Notes: a model not told the origin generated them from the sequence alone. A stretch of 34,801 nucleotides of DNA from Deltaproteobacteria bacterium (GCA_016875435.1 VGRE01000010.1:1-34801); one strand, 5' to 3'. Shown: positions 9,200 through 16,345, counted from the stretch's first letter. Numbers and translations: made by a program.

Positions 9200-9735
9200 G
9201 AGGCCTCCAGGTCACGACGGCGCACCAGCGCCTCGAGCACGTAGCCGCGGGCGGCGAGCGCCTCGGCCGCGCCCTCCTCGCGATCCACCACGGTGAAACA
9301 CTGCACCACGCGCAGCCCATCCAGCTGGGCGCGATCGATGGCCTTGAGCAGCGAGCCACCGGTGGTGGTGGTGTCTTCCAGGATGGCCACCGGCGAGCCC
9401 GGCGGCAGGTTGCCGCGCCCCTCGACCCAGACCTGGGTGCCGTGCCCTTTCGGCTCCTTGCGCACGATGAAGGCGTGGATCGGGCGCTGTCGGCACCACG
9501 ACACGGTGGCGACGGCGCTGGCGACGGGGTCGGCGCCCATGGTGAGCCCCCCGGCACCTACCACCTCGGGCGAGAGCCGGTCGCAGATGAGCGAGCCGAT
9601 GATCCAGCTGCCCTCGGCGTGGAGCGTGGTTTGCCGCGCGTCGACGTAGAAATCAGACTCCCGGCCGCTGGCCAGCACCACCTTCATGCGACGGTAGGAC
9701 TTCTCGCGGAGGAGCGCGACGAGGCGATTCTGCAT
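9196..9735 (-). CDS. pyrE: Orotate phosphoribosyltransferase
   Basis: 179 residues. It transfers orotate onto PRPP to make orotidine monophosphate in UMP synthesis. The PRPP-binding loop VAILEDTTTTGGSLL (residues 116-130) is clear, with the flexible-loop block VRKEPKGHG (91-99) and the N-terminal substrate strand FYVDARQTTLHAEG (29-42). It is slightly shorter than the E. coli enzyme and normal for the short bacterial class. It is first in a minus-strand chain with an exported protein, pepP and a TolC-like gene; no other pyr gene is present. Upstream, TAGGCT stands seven bases before the ATG and no Shine-Dalgarno sequence is seen, so the transcript may be leaderless. Confidence 0.95.
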   Translation of the reverse strand: MQNRLVALLREKSYRRMKVVLASGRESDFYVDARQTTLHAEGSWIIGSLICDRLSPEVVGAGGLTMGADPVASAVATVSWCRQRPIHAFIVRKEPKGHGTQVWVEGRGNLPPGSPVAILEDTTTTGGSLLKAIDRAQLDGLRVVQCFTVVDREEGAAEALAARGYVLEALVRRRDLEAS

Positions 9736-9773
9736 CGCCGCCAGCCTACCCCGACGGCGCAGCGCGGGGCAGC

Positions 9774-9779
9774 TATGAT
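9774..9779 (+). promoter_or_regulatory. -10-like TATGAT six bases before a lipoprotein start
   Basis: TATGAT (five of six matches to TATAAT) ends six bases before the ATG at 9786. The expected transcription start is the A of the ATG, and there is no Shine-Dalgarno sequence. The -35 region is GC-rich with no recognisable TTGACA. Confidence 0.4.
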
Positions 9780-9785
9780 GCGCCG

Positions 9786-10784
9786 ATGCTCGTACTCGTC
9801 GCCTGTCGCACCGTCACCGAGGTGGTCACGAGCGCGCCCGACTCCGCGGTCGACACCGGCGCCATCGACGACGGCGACTCGGCGGTAGACAGCGGTGGCG
9901 ACTCCGGGGTCGTCGACAGCGGCGACAGCGGGAGCGGCGGCCCCGGCCCCGTGGAGTGGCCCGAGGCCGGCCCGGCCTGCGAGAGCTGGGGCGAGGCCGA
10001 GCAGACGGGCACCGTGGTCGACGTGGAGCTCGAGGAGATCTCCGGCCTCGTGGTGTCGTTCCAGAACCCCGGCGTGCTCTGGGTGCTCGAAGACCACGGC
10101 AACCCGGCGGACATCGTGGCGATCGACCCAGCGGGCAACACGATCGCCACGCTCACGCTGGAGGTCGAGGAGAACGTGGACTGGGAGGAGCTGATCCTCG
10201 CGCCCTGCGGGACCTCGGCCTGCCTGGTGGTGGTCGACGCGGGCGACAACTCGGGTGCGCGCGACGCCCTCGCCCTGCTCGTCGTGGAGGAGCCCGTGCT
10301 CGACGGGGTGACGACGGAACTCACGGCGTTGCCCGACGCCTACGGCTTCACCTACCCCGAGGCCCCCGAGAACTGCGAGGCGGCGGCGATGGCGCCCGAC
10401 GGCCGCTTCTTCCTCTACACCAAGCGCCCCGACAACACCGCCGGGGTGTACGTGCTGCCGGCCTACGAGGACGCCGCCGTGGCCTCGGTGGTGGGCGACA
10501 TCCCGACCGGTCCCGAGGAAGATCCCGGCCCGCAGAACGCGGCCACCGGCGCGTCGTTCTGGCCCGACGGCTCGCGGCTTCTCCTACGCACCTACACGGG
10601 GTCACTCGAGTACCTCTTGCCCGGCGGCCCGGAGAAGCTCGACGCCGTCAGCTTCACGCCCCTGCCCACGCCGCCGATCGACCACATCGAGACCATCGCC
10701 TACGACGTGGTCAACCGCGGCTACTGGACGATCCCCGAGGCGATGGAGGGCGCGCCGATCTTCTGGGTGCCTTGCCTCGATTAA
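9786..10784 (+). CDS. Lipoprotein with Asp/Ser/Gly linker and beta-propeller-like domain
   Basis: 332 residues. The signal is unusually short: MLVLVAC places the lipobox cysteine at residue 7, and no ATG, GTG or TTG exists in frame in the preceding 60 bases, so a longer signal is excluded. A 40-residue linker rich in Asp, Ser, Gly and Val follows (DSAVDTGAIDDGDSAVDSGG). The rest has repeating beta-propeller-like blades: GVLWVLEDHGNPADIVAID, CEAAAMAPDGRFFLYTKR, ASFWPDGSRLLLRTYTG, HIETIAYDVVNRGYWTI. The role is unknown; proteins of this shape are often surface-anchored binding or esterase-like propellers. It is transcribed alone, divergent from pyrE. Confidence 0.8.
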   Translation: MLVLVACRTVTEVVTSAPDSAVDTGAIDDGDSAVDSGGDSGVVDSGDSGSGGPGPVEWPEAGPACESWGEAEQTGTVVDVELEEISGLVVSFQNPGVLWVLEDHGNPADIVAIDPAGNTIATLTLEVEENVDWEELILAPCGTSACLVVVDAGDNSGARDALALLVVEEPVLDGVTTELTALPDAYGFTYPEAPENCEAAAMAPDGRFFLYTKRPDNTAGVYVLPAYEDAAVASVVGDIPTGPEEDPGPQNAATGASFWPDGSRLLLRTYTGSLEYLLPGGPEKLDAVSFTPLPTPPIDHIETIAYDVVNRGYWTIPEAMEGAPIFWVPCLD

Positions 10785-10787
10785 GAT
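10782..10787 (+). promoter_or_regulatory. -10-like TAAGAT six bases before a lipoprotein start
   Basis: TAAGAT begins at the second base before the end of the previous gene's TAA stop and ends six bases before the ATG at 10794, the same geometry as at 9774 and 5278. No -35 is apparent. Confidence 0.3.
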
Positions 10788-10793
10788 GGGCCG

Positions 10794-10910
10794 ATGCGGC
10801 TCCTCCTCCTCGCCTGCAACGAAGACCCCGCGCCGGTGAGCCACCCCGTCCTCGTGGTCCAGACCCGGTGCGCCGACGTCGCGACTACCTGCCGAGCTAC
10901 AGCCTACAGC
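10794..10910 (+). pseudogene. Lipoprotein gene start, apparently truncated
   Basis: ATG at 10794 opens a minimal lipoprotein signal, MRLLLLAC, with lipobox Cys8, followed by about 30 plausible residues (NEDPAPVSHPVLVVQTRCAD). An in-frame TAA at 10782 excludes an earlier start. After about 10910 the frame only continues because it runs antisense through the convergent hydrolase gene on the minus strand, so no real C-terminus is visible. It is best read as the remnant of a lipoprotein gene cut off by a deletion or rearrangement. A very short expressed lipopeptide cannot be excluded. Confidence 0.45.
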
Positions 10911-11690
10911 CTAGGAAAGGAGCCAGTCCCCGACCACCGAGATCACTTCTTCCTTGCCGATCTCGTTCACGATCTCGTGCCGCATGTCGGCCCAGGCGTG
11001 AACGTGGGCCCCGGCGCGCGCCGCGAATGCGCGAGCGGTGGGCGGGTCGGTGATGGGGTCGGCCTCGCCGATGAAGACGGCGAGGGGAATCGGCCAGTTC
11101 GGCTCGGCCAGGACCCGCGCCTGGGCGGCCGTCATCTCGGTATACCAGCGGGCGGTGACCTTCTTGTAGACGTCGGGGTCGGCGGCGTAGGCCTGGCCGA
11201 TCGCCGGATCGCGGGAGAGACCGGCTGGGTCGAGCTCGTTGGCCAGCGCCATGGATGGAATGAGTCGCGACAGGACGCGGCCGGCGGTGGTCTTCCAGGC
11301 GGGCACCCTCATGCGCACGCCCAGCAGGGGGTTCGACAGGGCGAGCTTGGCAGGGCGCAGCCCATCGCGCACCGCGTCGAGCGCCACGAGGCCGCCCATG
11401 CTGTGCGCGAAGAGGCGCCAGCCGGGGCGCATGGACCCCGCCACCGCCTTGACGTCGGCCACGTACTGGCCCCAGCTGTCCACGTGGCTGCGGCGCCCTC
11501 CCGAGCGGCCGTGCCCGCGCAGCTCCATGACCGTCACGCGGCAGCCGCGGGCCGCCCAGGCCCGCGCGACGTGGTCGTAGCGCCCGACGTGCTCGGCGAG
11601 ACCGTGCGCCAGGAGGACGTCGGTGTCGCCGTCGCCGGTGGTGACGACGTGGAGCTTGGTCCCGTCGGCGCTGTCGAGGAAGGTGCTCAT
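10911..11690 (-). CDS. Alpha/beta hydrolase, monoacylglycerol lipase-like
   Basis: 259 residues of the serine aminopeptidase S33/Hydrolase_4 type, probably hydrolysing monoacylglycerols or lysophospholipids. The catalytic triad is visible: S97 in the nucleophile elbow AHSMGG, D211 in FIGEADPITDPP and H238 in ADMRHEIVNEIG. The oxyanion-side motif LLAHGLAEHVGRYDH (26-40) and ELRGHGRSGGRR are typical of MGL-like enzymes. No signal peptide. Its ATG overlaps the TGA of the upstream TatT-type gene by one base (TGATG), so the two are co-translated. The 3' end abuts the truncated lipoprotein on the other strand. Confidence 0.9.
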   Translation of the reverse strand: MSTFLDSADGTKLHVVTTGDGDTDVLLAHGLAEHVGRYDHVARAWAARGCRVTVMELRGHGRSGGRRSHVDSWGQYVADVKAVAGSMRPGWRLFAHSMGGLVALDAVRDGLRPAKLALSNPLLGVRMRVPAWKTTAGRVLSRLIPSMALANELDPAGLSRDPAIGQAYAADPDVYKKVTARWYTEMTAAQARVLAEPNWPIPLAVFIGEADPITDPPTARAFAARAGAHVHAWADMRHEIVNEIGKEEVISVVGDWLLS

Positions 11691-12553
11691 CAGTTCGCGA
11701 AGAGATCGCCCGACTGGGCCAGGAGCTCCTTGGCCTTGCGCTGCTCGGCCTCCATCTCCGGCTTCACCTCGGGGATGGCGTCGACGGGCTGGGCGAGCAC
11801 CCAGTTCAGCTCCTTCTCGAAGGTGTCCTTGTCCTGCTTCTTCACGGCCCACTGCTCGGCCAGCAGCACGTGGGTACCGAGGAAGTTCGGGTAGGTGGCG
11901 ATGGCCTTGTCGAAGTACTCCTTCGACTTGGTGAGGTCCTGGCCGGCGAAGCTGGGGATGGCGGCGTAGTAGGCGCCCCAGTAGCGGTCGGGGCCGGAGT
12001 AGTAAAAGGTGGGCTCGAGCTCGGCCACGCGGGTCATGTAGGCCTTCACGGTGGGCAGGTGTTTGAGCGTGGTGCCGATGCCGCTGGCCTTGGCCCACTT
12101 GCCAAGCCCGGTGCTGGTCCAGTAGATGCAGGGGACGTCGCTCGGGGTGAAGGCGCGGGCGGCGGTGGCCTCGGTCTCGTCGCCCTTGGCGAGGAGCGCC
12201 GTGAAGTCGGTGTTGATCGCGAGGCACTTCTTGCCCCACTCGATGCTGGTCTCCCAGGCGGCGAGCTTGGCGTCCTTCTCGGTCTCGTGACCGTCGCCGA
12301 GGAAGTACCAGCCGCGGACGAGATGCATGGCCACGTCGCGGTCGGAAGGGTTCAGCGCGTAGAGCGCCTCGTACTTCTGGACTGCCATCTGGAGCTGGGC
12401 CTTGTCGCCCCGGTTGGCCCAGGCCGAGTCCGCCTCGGTCTTCAACGCGGCGGCGGCGTCGGGTGCGGCGGTGGGGGCCACCGCAGCAACTTCATAGGTT
12501 CCAGCTTGCTTGGCGCAGCCGACGAGCAAGGCGAGCAGGGCGAAGCGGTACAT
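11690..12553 (-). CDS. TatT-type TPR lipoprotein (TRAP-associated component family)
   Basis: 287 residues. A lipoprotein signal MYRFALLALLVGC puts the lipidated Cys at 13, followed by TPR-like helical repeats. The C-terminal half carries what I take to be the family signature: YYSGPDRYWGAYYAAIP, then DLTKSKEYFDKAIATYPNF and THVLLAEQWAVKKQD, as in TatT proteins, the periplasmic TPR lipoprotein (first described in Treponema) that forms a trimer with a TRAP-transporter binding protein. No TRAP transporter gene is in the window, so its partner is unknown; the lipase-like hydrolase is directly coupled to it. A good sigma-70-type promoter precedes it. Confidence 0.8.
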   Translation of the reverse strand: MYRFALLALLVGCAKQAGTYEVAAVAPTAAPDAAAALKTEADSAWANRGDKAQLQMAVQKYEALYALNPSDRDVAMHLVRGWYFLGDGHETEKDAKLAAWETSIEWGKKCLAINTDFTALLAKGDETEATAARAFTPSDVPCIYWTSTGLGKWAKASGIGTTLKHLPTVKAYMTRVAELEPTFYYSGPDRYWGAYYAAIPSFAGQDLTKSKEYFDKAIATYPNFLGTHVLLAEQWAVKKQDKDTFEKELNWVLAQPVDAIPEVKPEMEAEQRKAKELLAQSGDLFAN

Positions 12554-12568
12554 GAGGGTCTCCGGGGC

Positions 12569-12577
12569 GGGGGGGGG
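12569..12577 (-). repeat. C9 homopolymer at the predicted transcript start of the TatT-type gene
   Basis: Nine G on the plus strand, so nine C in the minus-strand transcript. The promoter at 12584-12612 predicts +1 at 12577, the first C of the run. The Shine-Dalgarno-like GGAGA and the ATG follow downstream. Confidence 0.6.
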
Positions 12578-12583
12578 CGGCGC

Positions 12584-12612
12584 GTTCTACGGCGGTGAAG
12601 CCCGGGTGTCAA
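12584..12612 (-). promoter_or_regulatory. Sigma-70-type promoter of the TatT-hydrolase pair
   Basis: On the minus strand a perfect TTGACA (plus 12607-12612) is separated by exactly 17 bases from TAGAAC (plus 12584-12589, four of six matches to TATAAT). This is the best canonical promoter in the window, about 30 bases upstream of the ATG at 12553. Confidence 0.65.
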
Positions 12613-12639
12613 TGGACCGTTCCCATCGCCCACCGTGGT

Positions 12640-12668
12640 GCGACCGCGGGTCGCAGTTCTCCTGCGAC
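12640..12668 (+). promoter_or_regulatory. Two overlapping inverted repeats upstream of the diguanylate cyclase gene
   Basis: GCGACC-gcg-GGTCGC (12640-12654) and GTCGCAG-ttctc-CTGCGAC (12650-12668) share the GTCGC arm, so only one hairpin can form at a time. They lie 65-95 bases before the GTG start. The role is unknown: leader RNA switch or operator are both possible. Confidence 0.35.
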
Positions 12669-12720
12669 TCGCCCTCAAGTTGGCCCGGTTGCCAGCCGAA
12701 ACCCGTGGGTTAGTAGGACT

Positions 12721-12736
12721 AGGAGGGTTTACCGTG
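12721..12736 (+). promoter_or_regulatory. Strong ribosome binding site fixing a GTG start
   Basis: A consensus AGGAGG (12721-12726) sits seven bases before GTG 12734. It selects this start over the downstream ATG at 12761, which has no comparable site. Confidence 0.75.
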
Positions 12737-14278
12737 CAGCAGAGGCACGCAGCCGCAGGTATGAGCACCGCCGACATGCCCTCCCCGCCCGCAGCGGTGG
12801 CCCGGGTGGTGCGCATGGCCTCCGACCCCGAGGTGAACGCCGAGAAACTCGGCGCCGTGGTCGGCTCGGACCCTGCGTTCACGGCAGAGCTGCTACGCAC
12901 GGTGAACTCGGCGTTCTACGGACTGAAGTTGCCGGTGACCTCCGCTCAACGCGCTGTCACCGTGCTGGGCAACCTCGCCCTGCGCAACCTCGCCATCTGC
13001 TTCGCGGTGCGCGACGCGCTCCGCACCTCTGGCTTCCGGGCTGCCGACCTGGAAAAGTTATGGGAGGATGCCCTTCGTCGGGGCATCTCCGCCCGGGTGC
13101 TGGCCCGGGAGACGGGCGTGGCCCAGGCCGACGACGCCTTCACCGTGTCGCTTCTGCAAGACTTTGGAATGTTGGCCTTCCTCAGGGCCCACCCCCAGGA
13201 GTTCCAGCACTACGATCGCTGGCGGGGGATGTCGCCCGAGGCGCGCCGAGATGAAGAGAAGCAGCGCTTCGGCGCGTCGCACGACGAGCTGGCGGAGGCG
13301 CTCGGCGTGGGATGGGGCTTGCCGCCCTCCATCACCGACGCGCTCGCCAGGCACCATGAACCCACGCCAGTTGGCGGCGCGTGCGGAGCCAACGCCCTGG
13401 CACGTCTGGCCCACGTTGCCGACATCGCGTGCTGGCTGCTCGCCGCGCGCAGCCAGGCGAGCGTCGAGGCGCTCCACGCGGCCATGAAGGTCGAGCTGGG
13501 CCTGGAGCCCAAGGCGGCCGACAAGATGATGGAGCCGCTGGCACGCGAGATCAGGAGCGCGGCCTCGGCACTTGGCATGCGCGTGTCGCGACAGCCGTCC
13601 TTCGGCGACGTCATGGCGGAGGCGAATCGCGCCCTCGCCCAGATGAACCTCAGCTACGAGGAGCTCACCGCCCGGCTCGAGCGGTCGCTGGCCGAGCGCG
13701 AGCAGCTGACCCAGCGACTGCAGGAGGCCAACGCGGCGCTGGAGCGGCTCGCCTACTTCGACCCGCTCACCGGTCTCTGCAATCGTCGTCGCTACGACGC
13801 GCTCTTGCGCGACCTGCTCCTGCGCGTCGCCGTGGAGAGGCGCTCGGTCTCGCTGGTGATGATGGATCTCGACAAGTTCAAGGCGGTCAACGACAGCCAC
13901 GGGCACGCGGTAGGGGACGCCGTTCTCCGCATGTCGGCGACCGCAGTCGTCGGCGCCTGTCGCGACGCCGACATCAAGGCGCGGCTCGGCGGCGAGGAAC
14001 TGGCGGTGGTGTTGCCCGACACGGACGCCGACGCGGCTTTGGCGGCAGCGGAGAGCTTCCGCGCGGCCGTCGCGGCGGGGAGCGTGTCGACGCCGCAGGG
14101 CTTGCTGCGGGTGACCGCCTCCTTCGGGGTGGTCACTTTCGAGGGCGGCGGCACGCAGGTGGACGTCGACCGCCTGGTGCAAGTGCTCCACGACATGTGT
14201 GACAAGGCTCTCTACGAGAGCAAACACGCTGGTCGCAACCGGGTGACGATGGGCGGGGTGGTGCGCGAGCCGTCCTGA
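12734..14278 (+). CDS. HDOD-GGDEF diguanylate cyclase
   Basis: 514 residues. An N-terminal HDOD domain (about 14-210; PSPPAAVARVVRMASDPE, DPAFTAELLRTVNSAFYG, ALRRGISARVLARETG) is a regulatory module related to HD phosphohydrolases but without their catalytic His-Asp pairs. A coiled coil (about 295-340) leads to a GGDEF domain (about 340-508) with YFDPLTGLCNRRRYD, MMDLDKFKAVNDSHGHAVGD and the active-site motif GGEEL at 419-423. A product-inhibition I-site RDAD (410-413) lies five residues before it. The protein should make c-di-GMP with feedback control. It is cytosolic, with no membrane helices. It converges on two PilZ-type genes, likely effectors of the same signal. Confidence 0.92.
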   Translation: MQQRHAAAGMSTADMPSPPAAVARVVRMASDPEVNAEKLGAVVGSDPAFTAELLRTVNSAFYGLKLPVTSAQRAVTVLGNLALRNLAICFAVRDALRTSGFRAADLEKLWEDALRRGISARVLARETGVAQADDAFTVSLLQDFGMLAFLRAHPQEFQHYDRWRGMSPEARRDEEKQRFGASHDELAEALGVGWGLPPSITDALARHHEPTPVGGACGANALARLAHVADIACWLLAARSQASVEALHAAMKVELGLEPKAADKMMEPLAREIRSAASALGMRVSRQPSFGDVMAEANRALAQMNLSYEELTARLERSLAEREQLTQRLQEANAALERLAYFDPLTGLCNRRRYDALLRDLLLRVAVERRSVSLVMMDLDKFKAVNDSHGHAVGDAVLRMSATAVVGACRDADIKARLGGEELAVVLPDTDADAALAAAESFRAAVAAGSVSTPQGLLRVTASFGVVTFEGGGTQVDVDRLVQVLHDMCDKALYESKHAGRNRVTMGGVVREPS

Positions 14279-14281
14279 TCG

Positions 14282-14303
14282 GCGCGACCTAGCCAGGTCG
14301 CGC
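14282..14303. terminator. Bidirectional hairpin between convergent genes
   Basis: Perfect 9-bp stem GCGCGACCT / AGGTCGCGC with a four-base loop, lying between the ends of the diguanylate cyclase (plus) and the PilZ gene (minus). A weak T-rich tail (TCGTTCT) follows on the plus strand. Its position and strength suggest a shared terminator. Confidence 0.65.
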
Positions 14304-14340
14304 TCGTTCTAGACGGCTCGCTGTCGCCTGCACGCGGTCT

Positions 14341-15327
14341 CTAGGGGGAGATCGCCCGCATCAGGCGGAGCCGCTCGTCGGCGCCAAGGGCCTCGAAGCC
14401 GAGGGTGGCGAAGGCGCCGCCGTCGAGTCCCTCGAGCCGCTCGACGGTCATCGCCGCGCGGAAGATGGCCTTGCCGGCGACGCGCAGCTCCACGCTCTCG
14501 ACACGCGTGCCGGGCACGAGATCGTCGTCCTCGTCGTAGACCGCGACGCGCGCTGTCCGAGCGCCGAGGGCGGCAACGGCGCGCATGCGGGTGCGGTTGC
14601 CGGGCCCGTCCAGTAGCAGGACGGCGCCGTCTATGGGGCGGGCGGGCTCGCGGGCACGCACCTTCAGGGTTGCGCGCTCGCGCTCGGTCACCCACGCGAT
14701 CAGGCGCTCCTGGTCGCGGGACGCCACGCCCTCGAACTCCACGCCCACGACCTTGTCGGCCTTCCAGACGCCGGAGCGACTGGCGCGCTGCCGGATGGTG
14801 GCGGCCGCGATGAACCACCGTCCCGCGTCGAGCGCAAACTGGACCATCTCCAGGGGAGCTCCGGGCACCAGGTCAACGTCGCCCTCGTGGACGCGAAAGG
14901 CGGCGCCATTCCCGGACACGTCCACCAGAGTACGCGCACGCACGTCGTCGCCCTGGTGGACGAGCACCTCCATGCCCTCGGGCGCGCGCACCCGGTAGAA
15001 GCGGCGGCGCTGCACTCGCAGCAGTCGCGAGGGTAGGGACAGGCGCAGCCCTTCCTTGCTCGAGGCGCTCAGCACGCGCACCTGCGCCGAGACGGGGAGG
15101 CTAGCCACCGTGAATTCGATGCGAACCGCGCCGAGTAGGCGCTCGAGGACAAGGTTGCCGTGGATGGGGCGGACGGGCTCGAGGTCGAGGCCCTCGTCGT
15201 CGGCGTCGCGCATGGTGGTGACGAAGGACTCCCGGGCGTTTTCCAGGTAGATCTGGACGGGCACGCCGAGATCGGCGGCTGCGCGCAGGAGGTGGTCTCG
15301 CACCAAGGGGGGCTGGCTCCCGGACAT
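14341..15327 (-). CDS. PilZ-domain c-di-GMP-binding protein (YcgR-like)
   Basis: 328 residues. An N-terminal PilZN/YcgR-like beta domain (about 20-100) precedes a PilZ domain (about 103-225) with both c-di-GMP motifs intact: RxxxR in QRRRFYRVR (R108, R112) and DxSxxG in LVDVSGNG (D136, S138, G141). A further about 90-residue C-terminal beta-rich extension (DGAVLLLDGPGNRTRM...) resembles the C-terminus of its upstream neighbour. The ATG at 15327 lies 43 bases after the stop of that paralogue, so they form one unit. It probably transmits the signal of the facing diguanylate cyclase, perhaps to motility. No membrane segment. Confidence 0.85.
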   Translation of the reverse strand: MSGSQPPLVRDHLLRAAADLGVPVQIYLENARESFVTTMRDADDEGLDLEPVRPIHGNLVLERLLGAVRIEFTVASLPVSAQVRVLSASSKEGLRLSLPSRLLRVQRRRFYRVRAPEGMEVLVHQGDDVRARTLVDVSGNGAAFRVHEGDVDLVPGAPLEMVQFALDAGRWFIAAATIRQRASRSGVWKADKVVGVEFEGVASRDQERLIAWVTERERATLKVRAREPARPIDGAVLLLDGPGNRTRMRAVAALGARTARVAVYDEDDDLVPGTRVESVELRVAGKAIFRAAMTVERLEGLDGGAFATLGFEALGADERLRLMRAISP

Positions 15328-15370
15328 GCTGCGAGATCGGCCGCTCGCGGCAGGAGTTGAGTGTTGAGCG

Positions 15371-16345
15371 CTACTTACCCGCCAGGGCGCGGGCTGGGGC
15401 ATCGTCGAAGAGCCGCTTGATTCGACGGCGGTCGGCAAGCGGCAAGATGGACCAACTTAGGAGGGCGCGGACTAGCTTGCCACGGTGACTCTGCACGCGT
15501 ACGACTTCCATGGGCCCGGTCGCGATGCACTCGCCGTTGACCCAGAGCTCCACCGCCTCGAGGCGGCGGCCCTCGATGAGTTCGATGTCTGCGTCGTCGA
15601 GAGAGATCTCGAGCGTGCCCGGCGCGAGACGCAGCACGACGTGGTCGCGGCTCATCGCGCGCACCGTGGCTTGCTCGACGCCGCGGCTCTTCAGGGCACG
15701 CCGCTCCTTGGCGCGCGGGCCGGACTGGCCCCTCACCCAGGCGTCGAGCCGTCGCGCGTCGAGGGGATGGAGATCGAGCAGTTCGATGCCGGCGACGAGG
15801 GCCGGGGGGGCGAGGCCGGGGCGCAGGCGGACGTGCTTCACCAGGCCCGCGGTGGTGATTGGGCTGCCGAGCGGAAGGGTGAAGCGGAGGCGGTCGATGG
15901 TGGTCCCGGCGGCGAAGCAGTCATCGCTCGTTTCCAAGGCCACGCCGAGGCCGGTGCCTGCGAGGTCGACGATAGCGCGGCGCACCACCCGCTCGCCGCA
16001 GCTGAGCAGCACCTCGGCGCGTGCGGGCGCGTCGACGCGGGCAGTGGCTCGGCGCTGGGCCAGGCGTAGGCGCCCGGGTAGCTCGATGTCGAGCCCCTGC
16101 TCGCGCGGCGCCCACGCGGCCGACCGGAAGGAGCGAGGGCGCTCGTCCACCTGGAGCGACACGCGCAGGTGCCGGCTCGGGGTGAGGGGTCGGCCCTCGT
16201 CGAAGACTAGGCGCGCCCGATGCTCCGAGAGAAAAAAAAGACGCCCTGGACGAGGATGATCGTCGTCGACGAAGGCCTCGACGGCCACGCCACGCGCGTC
16301 GGCCTCCGAGAGCTTTCTTCGAAGCTCGGAAATGAAATGTGCCAT
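15371..16345 (-). CDS. Second PilZ-type protein with altered binding motif
   Basis: 324 residues from the ATG at 16345, with the same layout as its downstream neighbour: N-terminal beta domain, PilZ-like domain, and a C-terminal extension containing RRLEAVELWVNGE, parallel to TRVESVELRVAGK in the paralogue. The RxxxR motif is present (R99, R103 in QRRATARVD), but the second motif is DLAGTG (D127, A129, G132), with Ala for the usual Ser, so binding may be weakened. An in-frame ATG at 16360 overlaps a good -10 hexamer (TAGAAT), so it would lie outside the transcript; the start at 16345 is preferred but not certain. The gene pair is probably a tandem duplication. Confidence 0.8.
   Translation of the reverse strand: MAHFISELRRKLSEADARGVAVEAFVDDDHPRPGRLFFLSEHRARLVFDEGRPLTPSRHLRVSLQVDERPRSFRSAAWAPREQGLDIELPGRLRLAQRRATARVDAPARAEVLLSCGERVVRRAIVDLAGTGLGVALETSDDCFAAGTTIDRLRFTLPLGSPITTAGLVKHVRLRPGLAPPALVAGIELLDLHPLDARRLDAWVRGQSGPRAKERRALKSRGVEQATVRAMSRDHVVLRLAPGTLEISLDDADIELIEGRRLEAVELWVNGECIATGPMEVVRVQSHRGKLVRALLSWSILPLADRRRIKRLFDDAPARALAGK

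Noticed and set aside
9786-9905. Repetitive GAC/GGC stretch as a separate repeat element
   Set aside because: It encodes the Asp/Ser/Gly linker after the lipobox and is too degenerate to call a tandem array.
10911-11894. Continuation of the lipoprotein frame that starts at 10794
   Set aside because: The frame runs antisense through a gene with a complete catalytic triad and has arginine/histidine-rich shadow composition, so only the first about 39 codons are plausible.
12680-12694. Sigma-54-like TGGCCCGGTTGC before the diguanylate cyclase gene
   Set aside because: The GG to GC spacing is about three bases too short for a -24/-12 promoter.
12689-12716. TTGCCA with TAGTAG 16 bases away as a promoter for the diguanylate cyclase gene
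   Set aside because: The -10 match is poor, and the predicted start would fall inside the AGGAGG ribosome site that decides the GTG start.
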